A DNA stretch of 64,000 nt from Companilactobacillus sp. RD055328 (GTDB lineage: Bacteria > Bacillota > Bacilli > Lactobacillales > Lactobacillaceae). This document shows positions 56,677 to 64,000 of the stretch, piece by piece; the first letter of the stretch is position 1, and each line of letters opens with the position of its first letter. A model generated the notes under the pieces. It did not search any database. It was not told the origin of the DNA and worked only from the letters and a program-made list of their open reading frames with translations. Made by a program: the position numbers and the translations under genes. The stretch covers positions 509,251 through 573,250 of the forward strand of contig NZ_BQUT01000005.1 of assembly GCF_022835675.1 (NCBI RefSeq). The letters run 5' to 3'.

Positions 56677-57486
56677 CTATTTAAGATTATATAGTGGTAA
56701 TTTTTGTGTGCGATGACGATAAATCATAATTCCTATTGCACCAAAGAATAGAACAACTGATAACAATTGTGAGACTCTAAAGACTCCAAATATGTATAAG
56801 CTATCAGTACGCATTCCTTCTATGAAGAATCTTCCGAAAGCATACCAAGTAACGTAGCTTAAAATAATGTCACCTTGTTTAAACAATCCACGTTGACGAA
56901 TTATTAATATAATAACTAGTCCTATTAAATTCCAAACTGATTCATACAAGAATGTTGGTTGGCGATACTGCCCACTAATTAACATCTGATTAATCACAAA
57001 ATCAGGTAAATGCAGACTGATTAAAAAATGATGTGAAGTTACTGCACCAAAAGCTTCTTGATTCATGAAGTTACCCCAGCGACCGATAATTTGACCGAGC
57101 ATCACTGAAGGTGCCGCAATATCCAGCATTTTCCAAGGTGAAATTTGATTACGACGACAGAATATTATTACTACAGCTAAAGCTGCTAATAATCCTCCGT
57201 ATATAGCAATTCCACCATGCCATATTTTAATTATTTCTTCTGGATGACTCAAATAAAATGGAAGTTCAAACAAGACATAGTATAATCTTGCTCCGATTAG
57301 TGCAAATGGTGCTATCCAAAGTACCATATCAATTATTTTTTCGGAATCAATATTTTGTTTTTGTGCTTCATTCATTGCCCACATTACACCTAAAAAAGCC
57401 CCGGTGGCAATTATTAATCCATACCAATGAATTTGTAATCCACCAAAGCTAAAAGCAATTGGGTTCAAGGTTAATAGTTCTTGCAT
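56677..57486 (-). CDS. lgt: Prolipoprotein diacylglyceryl transferase
   Basis: 269 residues with seven membrane segments. It adds diacylglyceryl to the lipobox cysteine of lipoproteins (such as PstS here). Motifs: [27 protein letters not shown], the Lgt signature [13 protein letters not shown] (about 133-145), and the C-terminal [13 protein letters not shown]. It shares a TAATG overlap with hprK, so they are translationally coupled. Confidence 0.97.
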   Translation of the reverse strand: MQELLTLNPIAFSFGGLQIHWYGLIIATGAFLGVMWAMNEAQKQNIDSEKIIDMVLWIAPFALIGARLYYVLFELPFYLSHPEEIIKIWHGGIAIYGGLLAALAVVIIFCRRNQISPWKMLDIAAPSVMLGQIIGRWGNFMNQEAFGAVTSHHFLISLHLPDFVINQMLISGQYRQPTFLYESVWNLIGLVIILIIRQRGLFKQGDIILSYVTWYAFGRFFIEGMRTDSLYIFGVFRVSQLLSVVLFFGAIGIMIYRHRTQKLPLYNLK

Positions 57487-58430
57487 TAGTTCTCTTCTTT
57501 TTCTGAGTTTTCTTGAATTAATTTATTCAAGTTAGCTTCAAATGTCTTAGTTGCATCAAAACCCATTTTACGTGAGCGGAAATTCATGGCAGCAACTTCA
57601 ATAATAATTGCTAAGTTACGTCCTACTTTGACAGGTACTGTGATTTTGGCTACATTTACATCAAAAATTGATTGTTTTTGTTCGCCAGATCCTAGTCGAT
57701 CATAGTTACCTTCTTTATTCCACTGTTCGAGATTAACCACTAGTTCTATTTGTACGTGACTACGAACTGCTCCTGCACCGTATAGATTCATCACGTCAAC
57801 AATTCCCACACCACGGATTTCTAGCAGATGGTTCAAAATCTTAGGTGCTTCACCAATCACTGTCTTTTCATCTTGTTGATATACTTCAACTCGATCATCC
57901 GCAATTAATCGATGTCCTTTTTGGATTAATTCTAATGCAGTTTCACTCTTACCAACTCCTGAATCTCCAGTAATCAAAACTCCAATACCATAAATATCCA
58001 CCAATACTCCGTGCATACTTTGACGTTGAGCTAATTCTTGGTCTAAATACTCGGTAATTAAACTAGAAAGTCTTGTTGTTGGTAATGTCGATTGAATAAT
58101 CGGAATTCCTTTATTATTCGAAGCCTCAATTAATTCAGGAGTTGCATCAAGTTCTCTAGCAATCAAAAACATTGGTGTATCTTCATGAGCTAACTTCTTA
58201 AATATGTCTTTTTTTGTATCTGAACTTAATTCTTGAATATAAGCAACTTCGGTTTGACCTAATAGTTGAATTCGTTCTGATGGATAATAATCAAAATAAC
58301 CAGTTAGTTCTATTCCAGGACGTGAAATATCACTTACTGTAACGAATTTTGAACTTAAAAATTCTTCGCCAGAGATAACTTTTAAATCATTATCTTCAAC
58401 TAATTGTCTTACGCTGACTTGATTCTCCAT
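57486..58430 (-). CDS. hprK: HPr kinase/phosphorylase
   Basis: 314 residues. It phosphorylates HPr on Ser46 in response to fructose-1,6-bisphosphate and ATP, driving CcpA-mediated carbon control. The P-loop is GDSGVGKS (155-162), the signature motif [15 protein letters not shown] follows, then the K3/M-region [16 protein letters not shown]. The start is ATG 58430 with GGTGG 5 bases upstream; an in-frame ATG at 58445 is less likely. It overlaps lgt. Confidence 0.97.
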   Translation of the reverse strand: MENQVSVRQLVEDNDLKVISGEEFLSSKFVTVSDISRPGIELTGYFDYYPSERIQLLGQTEVAYIQELSSDTKKDIFKKLAHEDTPMFLIARELDATPELIEASNNKGIPIIQSTLPTTRLSSLITEYLDQELAQRQSMHGVLVDIYGIGVLITGDSGVGKSETALELIQKGHRLIADDRVEVYQQDEKTVIGEAPKILNHLLEIRGVGIVDVMNLYGAGAVRSHVQIELVVNLEQWNKEGNYDRLGSGEQKQSIFDVNVAKITVPVKVGRNLAIIIEVAAMNFRSRKMGFDATKTFEANLNKLIQENSEKEEN

Positions 58431-58490
58431 TACATCCACCACCATTTATTTTATTAGTAATAGTTTATCATTTAAGACACTTATTATACA

Positions 58491-58519
58491 TATAAAAAAA
58501 TCGACCTTTCGGTCGATTA
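58491..58519 (-). terminator. Terminator after the yvlD-like gene
   Basis: Stem TCGACC / GGTCGA with loop TTTC and T7 on the minus strand, overlapping the yvlD stop. Confidence 0.85.
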
Positions 58520-58867
58520 TTTATGTGAATTAACATAATTATTAATTATTGAATTAGCAATAGAAAGGATAATCGCTACTAAAATCGCACTACCAAAACT
58601 ATTGAATCTAAATGCATCATGCATAATTGAAGATGTTAATTCTAAAATTATGGCATTGATAACAAATGAGAATAATCCAAATGTCAAAAATGTTATGGGA
58701 AACGATATTAAATGTAATATTGGTTTGATTGTTAGATTCAATAATACTAATACAAAACTAGCTATCAGAGCGGTCATAACACTATCCATACTAAAATACT
58801 GTGGAAGTGCTTGATTAATCGCCATGAAAAGCAAAGTATAAATTAAAGTTTTAGAAATAATTCTCAT
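58517..58867 (-). CDS. yvlD: YvlD-like four-helix membrane protein (phage holin family IV)
   Basis: 116 residues, four hydrophobic segments (about 4-20, 30-48, 52-75, 88-108). It matches the YvlD/holin-4 superfamily of chromosomal membrane proteins linked to envelope stress, not a phage lysis gene. It precedes hprK-lgt-gpsA-trxB as in other lactobacilli. ATG after GGAGCAAG. Confidence 0.85.
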   Translation of the reverse strand: MRIISKTLIYTLLFMAINQALPQYFSMDSVMTALIASFVLVLLNLTIKPILHLISFPITFLTFGLFSFVINAIILELTSSIMHDAFRFNSFGSAILVAIILSIANSIINNYVNSHK

Positions 58868-58938
58868 TAATGCGTCTTGCTCCTTAGATAAATTAAGTAC
58901 TCATATTGTATCCATATTTGATACAATGTCAAAATTTA

Positions 58939-59598
58939 TTAATCGAGCTCAACAACATGTCCTGTTTTTAAGTAGACAACCCACTCACAGATATTAGTTG
59001 CATAATCACCAATTCGTTCTAGATAACTGGCAACTAACATATATGATGTTCCACCAATGATGGTTTCAGAATTTTCTTTCATCTTAATAATACATAAATC
59101 ACTGATTTTACGAGCGAATTCATCAATCACATCGTCTTCTTTAGCAATTGCCTCAGCTCTCTCACTATCTTCTTTCAGATAGGCATCCAATGTGTTTTCA
59201 ACGATTTGTCTAGCACTGTCACCCATCTTAGCAATCAATTCTTCGGCTTCTGGAATACGTTCTTTTCCTTTAACCTCAATTGTTGCATTAGCGATACTAA
59301 CCGCATGATCACCCATACGCTCAAGATCGGAACTAGCTTTTAATACTGTAACAATCATTCGTAAGTCAGTTGTTACTGGTTGTTGCAAAGCAATCAGCTC
59401 AAATGAACTTTTTTCTAAGTCAGTTTCACGTCTATTAATACGTTTGTCTTCTTCAATTACTTCTCTTGCTAATTCTTTATCATGATTAACGAATGCTTTT
59501 ACTGATTTTAAAATTGATTCGTTGACCATCATTCCCATCTCCGAAAAGCGAAGATGTAAATTGTGTAATTCTTCTTCAAAAGCACTTCTCATTGCCAT
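58939..59598 (-). CDS. phoU: PhoU, phosphate transport regulator
   Basis: 219 residues made of two PhoU helical repeats, each with the E/D-x-x-x-D motif: (EVIEEDKRINRRETDLEKSS; EAIAKEDDVIDEFARKISD). It connects the PstSCAB transporter to PhoR control and binds metal clusters. Last gene of the pst operon, 16 bases after pstB. ATG after GAGGGAG. Confidence 0.95.
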   Translation of the reverse strand: MAMRSAFEEELHNLHLRFSEMGMMVNESILKSVKAFVNHDKELAREVIEEDKRINRRETDLEKSSFELIALQQPVTTDLRMIVTVLKASSDLERMGDHAVSIANATIEVKGKERIPEAEELIAKMGDSARQIVENTLDAYLKEDSERAEAIAKEDDVIDEFARKISDLCIIKMKENSETIIGGTSYMLVASYLERIGDYATNICEWVVYLKTGHVVELD

Positions 59599-59613
59599 CT
59601 TAATTCTCCCTCA

Positions 59614-60375
59614 CTATCCAAATTTACCTGAAATGTAATCTTCCGTCTGTTGATTCTTAGGATCTAAGAAAATATTCTTTGTCTTATCAACTTCTATTAA
59701 TTCCCCATTCAAAAAGAAAGCTGTTCGATCAGATATTCTTGAAGCTTGTTGCATATTATGTGTAACCGTAACGATTGTATAATCTTGTTTCAATTCCATC
59801 ATCATGTTCTCAATCTTCGCTGAAGAAACAGGATCTAAGGCACTGGTTGGTTCATCCATTAATATTATATCAGGTTTAACTGCAAGCACACGAGCAATAC
59901 ATACTCGTTGCTGTTGCCCTCCTGATAATGCTAATGCTGACTCGTTAAGTTTATCCTTAACATCGTCCCAAACAGCTGCTGCTTTGAGACTTTTTTCAAC
60001 TGCTTGATCTAAAACTGCACGATCTTTGATACCTGCAAGTCGCAATCCAAACACAACATTCTCATAGATAGAAAATGGAAATGGATTTGGCTGTTGAAAA
60101 ACCATTCCTACTTTTTTTCTTAGTTCAACTGTATCTGTATTTGGCGCATATATGTTTTGCTCATTTACTTTAACATTACCAGTAATGGTTACTCCTGGTA
60201 TTAAGTCATTCATGCGATTAAGTGTACGCAAGAACGTTGACTTACCACATCCTGAAGGACCAATTAGAGCAGTAATTTCATTCTCATAACAATCTAGTGT
60301 GATTCCCTTTAAGGCTTCTTTTTGTCCATAGAATAAGTGAACATCACTCGCCGACAAAGCTGCTTTTTTTGTCAT
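59614..60375 (-). CDS. pstB: Phosphate ABC transporter ATPase PstB (copy 1)
   Basis: 253 residues. Walker A GPSGCGKS (39-46), signature [16 protein letters not shown], Walker [15 protein letters not shown] and the switch VTHNMQQA. One of two tandem pstB genes, typical of lactobacilli and streptococci. It follows the other pstB by 8 bases. The pair may form heterodimers, as inferred from other two-copy operons. ATG after AGGAGA. Confidence 0.96.
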   Translation of the reverse strand: MTKKAALSASDVHLFYGQKEALKGITLDCYENEITALIGPSGCGKSTFLRTLNRMNDLIPGVTITGNVKVNEQNIYAPNTDTVELRKKVGMVFQQPNPFPFSIYENVVFGLRLAGIKDRAVLDQAVEKSLKAAAVWDDVKDKLNESALALSGGQQQRVCIARVLAVKPDIILMDEPTSALDPVSSAKIENMMMELKQDYTIVTVTHNMQQASRISDRTAFFLNGELIEVDKTKNIFLDPKNQQTEDYISGKFG

Positions 60376-60383
60376 ATTATCTC

Positions 60384-61184
60384 CTAGCCAAAATGTCCTG
60401 ATACATAATCTTCAGTTAACTTCATTCTCGGTCTTGTAAATATTTTTCTTGTTTCATTAAACTCAATAACTTCTCCCATATTGAAAAAGGCAGTATAGTC
60501 ACTAATTCGTGCCGCTTGTTGCATATTATGCGTAACAATAATAATTGTGAAATCTTTTTTCAAATTCATCATTGTTTCTTCAACTTTTTGAGTTGAAATT
60601 GGATCTAATGCACTTGCTGGCTCATCCATCAACAGTATATCTGGTTTCATAGCAATTGCTCTGGCAATACATAAACGTTGTTGTTGTCCTCCGGATAATG
60701 CTAACGCACTCTTATGCAAATCATCTTTAACTTGATTCCATAACGATGCTTGTTTGAGTGTTGTTTCAACAATCTCATCCAATTTTTTCTTATCATGTTC
60801 ACCATGTTGTTCTAGAGCAAATGTGATGTTTTCATAGATAGATTTTGAAAAAGGATTTGGTCTTTGAAAAACCATTCCAACATGTTTTCTCATTTCATAA
60901 ACATCAACAGCATCACTATTTATGTCTAAATCACGATACATAATTTCACCTTCAACTCTAGCAGAGCTAACCGTATCGTTCATTCGATTAAGTGATCTTA
61001 AGAATGTTGATTTACCAGAACCTGAAGCGCCAATTAGTGATGTTATTTTGTAACGTTCAAATTGTAAAGATGCACTATGCAATGCTTCATGATCACCATA
61101 AAAAACTTTTAGGTCTTCAGTTGTCATTGCCATTTCATGTTCTTTTTCATCAAAATGTTTTATAAAACTTGTATTCTCTGCCAT
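60384..61184 (-). CDS. pstB: Phosphate ABC transporter ATPase PstB (copy 2)
   Basis: 266 residues. Walker [10 protein letters not shown] (52-60), signature [16 protein letters not shown], Walker [15 protein letters not shown]. About 15 extra N-terminal residues ([20 protein letters not shown]) distinguish it from copy 1. It overlaps pstA and precedes copy 1, and is likewise an energy-coupling subunit. Confidence 0.96.
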   Translation of the reverse strand: MAENTSFIKHFDEKEHEMAMTTEDLKVFYGDHEALHSASLQFERYKITSLIGASGSGKSTFLRSLNRMNDTVSSARVEGEIMYRDLDINSDAVDVYEMRKHVGMVFQRPNPFSKSIYENITFALEQHGEHDKKKLDEIVETTLKQASLWNQVKDDLHKSALALSGGQQQRLCIARAIAMKPDILLMDEPASALDPISTQKVEETMMNLKKDFTIIIVTHNMQQAARISDYTAFFNMGEVIEFNETRKIFTRPRMKLTEDYVSGHFG

Positions 61185-62074
61185 TATTTATCACCTGTCA
61201 TTTTGCTATAAATACGGTTACCAATGAATCTAGCCAATAAGTTGAAAATTAAAACAGCTAAAATCAAGACCGCAGATGCTCCTGCTGAAACAGCAACCAC
61301 ATCAGGAATCAAACCTTCTGAATTAACTTTCCAAATATGAACAGCTAATGTTTCCGCTGGTCGCATTAAGTTTAATGGACTCGTAATACTCATTGGATTG
61401 AAGTTCGTAAAATCAACTGGTGGTGCACTTTGTCCCGCTGTGTAAATAAGAGCAGCGGCTTCCCCAAACACACGTCCAGCACTAAGGATTAGCCCCGTAA
61501 TAATTGCTGGTAACGCTTCTGGAATAATAACATGGGTAACTGTTTCAAACTTTGACAATCCTAACGCTAATCCTGCTTCTCGTTGTGAACTAGAGATTGA
61601 ATTTAGCGAGTCTTCAATACTTCTAATCAATAGTGGAAGATTAAACACTGTCAAAGTCAAAGCTCCTGAAAGAATTGAGAATCCAATATCAAAATTAATA
61701 ACAAAGATTAAAAATCCGAAAAGTCCAACAACAATTGAAGGTAATGAACTTAAGATCTCAATAGCTGTTCGAATAAAATTAGCAACTCGTCCATTAGAAC
61801 TATATTCTGACAAATAAATTGCAGTCCCTGTGGCTATTGGAATAGATATTATCATTGATAATACTAATAAAAAGATTGAGTTAAATAGCTGAATTCCAAT
61901 CCCACCACCTGCAGAGAAACTTTCAGCTCTGCTAGTTAAGAAATGCCAATTCACATACTGTAAGCCTTGTCCCAAAATATAGAACAATAATCCTGCTAAA
62001 ATCAGTACGATAAATCCGGCCATCGCATAAATAATTACTGTTGCGATCTTATCAATTATCTTTGGCTTCGACAT
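61184..62074 (-). CDS. pstA: Phosphate ABC transporter permease PstA
   Basis: 296 residues with six membrane helices and the permease EAA loop EAGLALGLSKFETVTHVIIP (about 165-184). Forms the PstCA channel for phosphate. Start overlaps the pstC stop (TAATG). A TAATG junction also links it to copy 2 of pstB. Confidence 0.96.
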   Translation of the reverse strand: MSKPKIIDKIATVIIYAMAGFIVLILAGLLFYILGQGLQYVNWHFLTSRAESFSAGGGIGIQLFNSIFLLVLSMIISIPIATGTAIYLSEYSSNGRVANFIRTAIEILSSLPSIVVGLFGFLIFVINFDIGFSILSGALTLTVFNLPLLIRSIEDSLNSISSSQREAGLALGLSKFETVTHVIIPEALPAIITGLILSAGRVFGEAAALIYTAGQSAPPVDFTNFNPMSITSPLNLMRPAETLAVHIWKVNSEGLIPDVVAVSAGASAVLILAVLIFNLLARFIGNRIYSKMTGDK

Positions 62075-62991
62075 TATAGCGTTCCTTTCTTAGCAATAAA
62101 TTTAACTAAGCTATTGAATAATAATGACATCAATAACAATAGTAAAGCTAGTGACCATAGGGCATTATTTGATGTTGTTCCCATAACAGTGTTTCCCATA
62201 TTCATAGTTAGAACACTTGTTAATGTTGAAGCTGGAGAAATTAAATTCTGTGGCAATAACATGGCGTTTCCTATAACCATTTGTACAGCTAAAGCTTCAC
62301 CAAAAGCACGTGCCATTCCAAAAACAACAGCAGTAAATAATCCTGGCGCTCCGGCTTTTAAAACTACACGAGAAATTGTTTGCCAGCGTGTTGCCCCAAC
62401 AGCTAAAGCTGCTTCACGATAATGTCTAGGTACAGCTTTTAGCGCATCTATACTCATTGAAGTTATTGTTGGCAAAATCATTACAAACAAAACAAAAGTT
62501 CCGGCTAAAATTCCAAATCCACTACCACCAAACATTTTACGAACTAGTGGTACAACTACGGATACACCGATGAACCCATAAACAACTGAAGGAATTCCTA
62601 CCAATAATTCGATTACCGGTTGTAAGACTTTGTTACCTAATTTAGGTGAAATTTCTGTCATAAATATTGCGGCTGCAACTGCAAATGGTGTCGCAATTAT
62701 TGTTGCTAAAAATGTAACTCCAAATGATCCCACAATCATTGGTAAAGCGCCCAATAATGGTCGTCCTTGACTGTCTGTCTTATCTGCTGACCATACTGAG
62801 TGTGTCAAGAAATCAAAAATGTTAACTTTATCTACCACAAAGATTGCGATTCCTTTTGATGCGATAAATCCAATCAGTGAAATAACCAGAACTACAATAA
62901 TGGTAGTACAAAACATTGAAATAATTTTTCCATTCATTTCACGTTTTGATGATTTTGATTTAACTGTTAATTTTGCTTTTATATTATCCAC
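62074..62991 (-). CDS. pstC: Phosphate ABC transporter permease PstC
   Basis: 305 residues with six membrane helices, a charged N-terminal cytosolic tail (DNIKAKLTVKSKSSKREMNG) and the EAA loop EAALAVGATRWQTISRVVL. Partner of PstA. The start is a GTG at 62991, 8 bases after AGAGG at the end of pstS. Confidence 0.96.
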   Translation of the reverse strand: MDNIKAKLTVKSKSSKREMNGKIISMFCTTIIVVLVISLIGFIASKGIAIFVVDKVNIFDFLTHSVWSADKTDSQGRPLLGALPMIVGSFGVTFLATIIATPFAVAAAIFMTEISPKLGNKVLQPVIELLVGIPSVVYGFIGVSVVVPLVRKMFGGSGFGILAGTFVLFVMILPTITSMSIDALKAVPRHYREAALAVGATRWQTISRVVLKAGAPGLFTAVVFGMARAFGEALAVQMVIGNAMLLPQNLISPASTLTSVLTMNMGNTVMGTTSNNALWSLALLLLLMSLLFNSLVKFIAKKGTL

Positions 62992-62996
62992 AATTA

Positions 62997-63854
62997 TTAC
63001 CTCTTAATTGGTGTAACGTGTCCATTAATATCTTTTTGATACTTCATATCTTTCATTGGAATATATTTCATCTTCTTAACTATGTCATTTTGAACTTCAT
63101 CAGACAGTATGTATTTCACAAAATCTTTAGTTAATTTATTAGCATTTTTTTGTGTATACATATGTTCATAAGCCCAAATCTTCCAATCATTGTTAATGAT
63201 ATTTTTAGGAGTGGCTGCCTTATGATCAATTGTTAATGCTTTTGCATCACTATTTAAATAAGGTAGTGCCACATAACTAATTGAACCTGGTGTGTTTGAA
63301 ATAATTTGTCTAACCATTCCACTTGAATCTTGTTCTTGAGAACTCTTTGTTTCTATATTATTCATAACTGAGTTCTCAAATACTGATCTAGTACCACTTC
63401 CATTAGCACGATTAACAACTGTAATAGCTAAATCAGGCCCACCTACTTCTTTCCAATTAGTGATTTCTCCAGAGAATATTTTTCGTAATTGGCTTAATGA
63501 CAAATTATCAACATTTAATTCTTTGTTTACAATCGGAACAATTCCAACAACACAGATTTGATATCCTACTAGTTTGTCTGCATCAATTCCTTTTTTTTGT
63601 TCCGCAAACAAATCTGAGTTTCCGATATCAACTGCTCCAGATTGTATTTGACTGAGCCCTGTACCAGTTCCTCCACCTTGAACATTGATATATGAATCCT
63701 TATTCAATTCAGAATATTTCTCGCCAGCAGCTTCAGTAAGTGGCTGCACAGCAGAAGACCCAACAGCAGTAATCGTTTCTTCTTTACTGTTACCACAACC
63801 GGTTAAGATTATTAAACTTACAAAACTAATTACTAACAACCATGTTTTTTTCAA
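62997..63854 (-). CDS. pstS: Phosphate-binding lipoprotein PstS
   Basis: 285 residues. Signal peptide (about 1-20) with lipobox ILTGC, so it is a lipoprotein processed by Lgt and Lsp. The mature protein has the phosphate-binding SSAVQPLTEA and GGTGTGLSQIQSGAVDIGNSD, TVVNRANGSGTR and SISYVALPYL (each partly cited). High-affinity phosphate capture outside the membrane. The start is a TTG at 63854 after AAGGGG. First gene of the pst operon, with a Pho box upstream. Confidence 0.97.
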   Translation of the reverse strand: MKKTWLLVISFVSLIILTGCGNSKEETITAVGSSAVQPLTEAAGEKYSELNKDSYINVQGGGTGTGLSQIQSGAVDIGNSDLFAEQKKGIDADKLVGYQICVVGIVPIVNKELNVDNLSLSQLRKIFSGEITNWKEVGGPDLAITVVNRANGSGTRSVFENSVMNNIETKSSQEQDSSGMVRQIISNTPGSISYVALPYLNSDAKALTIDHKAATPKNIINNDWKIWAYEHMYTQKNANKLTKDFVKYILSDEVQNDIVKKMKYIPMKDMKYQKDINGHVTPIKR

Positions 63855-63904
63855 GATAATACCCCTTATCTTTTTTATCTAACATGGTTATCTTAAAATA
63901 CGAA

Positions 63905-63921
63905 TGTAAAATTTGTGTAAA
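63905..63921 (-). promoter_or_regulatory. Pho box (PhoP site) upstream of pstS
   Basis: Minus strand reads TTTACA-N5-TTTACA, the direct-repeat spacing of PhoP sites in Bacillus (TTnACA repeats). It lies about 50 bases before the pstS start and beside the phoR terminator. Confidence 0.8.
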
Positions 63922-63947
63922 AAAAAAGACAATAATTGTCTTTTTTT
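63919..63947 (-). terminator. Terminator after phoR
   Basis: Hairpin with stem AAAAAAAGACAAT / ATTGTCTTTTTTT; overlaps the phoR stop and abuts the Pho box. Confidence 0.75.
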
Positions 63948-64000
63948 ATAATGGAATATTAATTTTGAATTTAGTACCTACTGCTAATTGACTATCAACC
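63946..64000 (-). CDS. phoR: PhoR sensor kinase, C-terminal end (cut by window edge)
   Basis: The last 17 codons before the TAA at 63946-63948 read VDSQLAVGTKFKINIPL, the G2-box/C-terminal strand pattern GTxFxxxxP of histidine kinase ATPase domains. Its position directly before pstS fits phoR of the phosphate two-component system. Most of the gene is outside the window, so the identity rests on this tail and on context. Confidence 0.8.
   Translation of the reverse strand, partial: VDSQLAVGTKFKINIPL

Noticed and set aside
58517-58867. Phage holin as sign of a prophage
   Set aside because: The protein is the chromosomal YvlD-type relative next to hprK; no lysin, capsid or integrase gene is nearby.

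Overview
The window looks like core chromosome of a low-GC Gram-positive bacterium of the Lactobacillaceae (heterofermentative versus homofermentative lineage and species cannot be fixed by eye). The reasons are AT-rich DNA, AGGAGG-type ribosome sites with frequent TTG/GTG starts, and gene orders shared with lactobacilli and Bacillus: comGA-GG/ytxK/ackA, cggR-gap-pgk-tpi-eno, secG-esterase-rnr-smpB, uvrB-uvrA-rapZ-yvcK-whiA, yvlD-hprK-lgt-gpsA-trxB, and phoR-pstSCABB-phoU. Almost everything is on the minus strand. No stretch above about 300 bases lacks a gene.

Layout. 1-4839: the 5' part of acetate kinase, a YtxK methyltransferase and a complete comG pseudopilus operon (DNA uptake). 4922-9606: yebC, a VanZ-like gene, glmS and glmM. 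9651-18325: cdaR/ybbR, cdaA, the polyamine importer potABCD, a CPA1 cation/proton antiporter and murB, so c-di-AMP synthesis sits with wall-precursor genes. 18484-24263: plus-strand malY, an exonuclease, a Cof phosphatase and a LURP-one-like gene, with minus-strand ung-pta-tsaE-GNAT between them. 24248-25559: an IS3-family element whose left end supplies the stop codon of the preceding gene and whose right end abuts the glnA stop codon. 25562-33318: glnA, a YnbB-like PLP enzyme, a GNAT, a TetR regulator, smpB, rnr, an esterase and secG. 33517-39061: eno, tpiA, pgk, gap and cggR. 39261-41510: tRNA-Arg(CCG), a DMT transporter with a divergent LysR regulator, and a small membrane protein. 41601-44827: clpP and an accessory cluster (4-TM protein, LemA, a K/E-rich anchored protein, divergent XRE regulator) lying between clpP and whiA. 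44871-58867: whiA, yvcK/glmR, rapZ, uvrA, uvrB, pgcA, trxB, gpsA, lgt, hprK and yvlD. 58939-64000: phoU, pstB, pstB, pstA, pstC, pstS and the C-terminus of PhoR.

How the parts work together. GlmS, GlmM, CdaA/CdaR, MurB, RapZ and YvcK/GlmR form an amino-sugar and wall-precursor control set. CggR and HprK link glycolytic flux to regulation. Readable control sites include a CggR operator with the Bacillus spacing, a CIRCE element (one degenerate arm) at clpP, a Pho-box direct repeat at pstS, and NagR/GntR-like palindromes at glmS.

I see no prophage, CRISPR array, defence island or clearly undescribed large system. The points most worth a second look are the IS junctions (gene truncation, no visible target duplication), the glnA leader without glnR, a 16-bp palindrome shared by the glnA leader and the XRE promoter region, and the accessory cluster between whiA and clpP.
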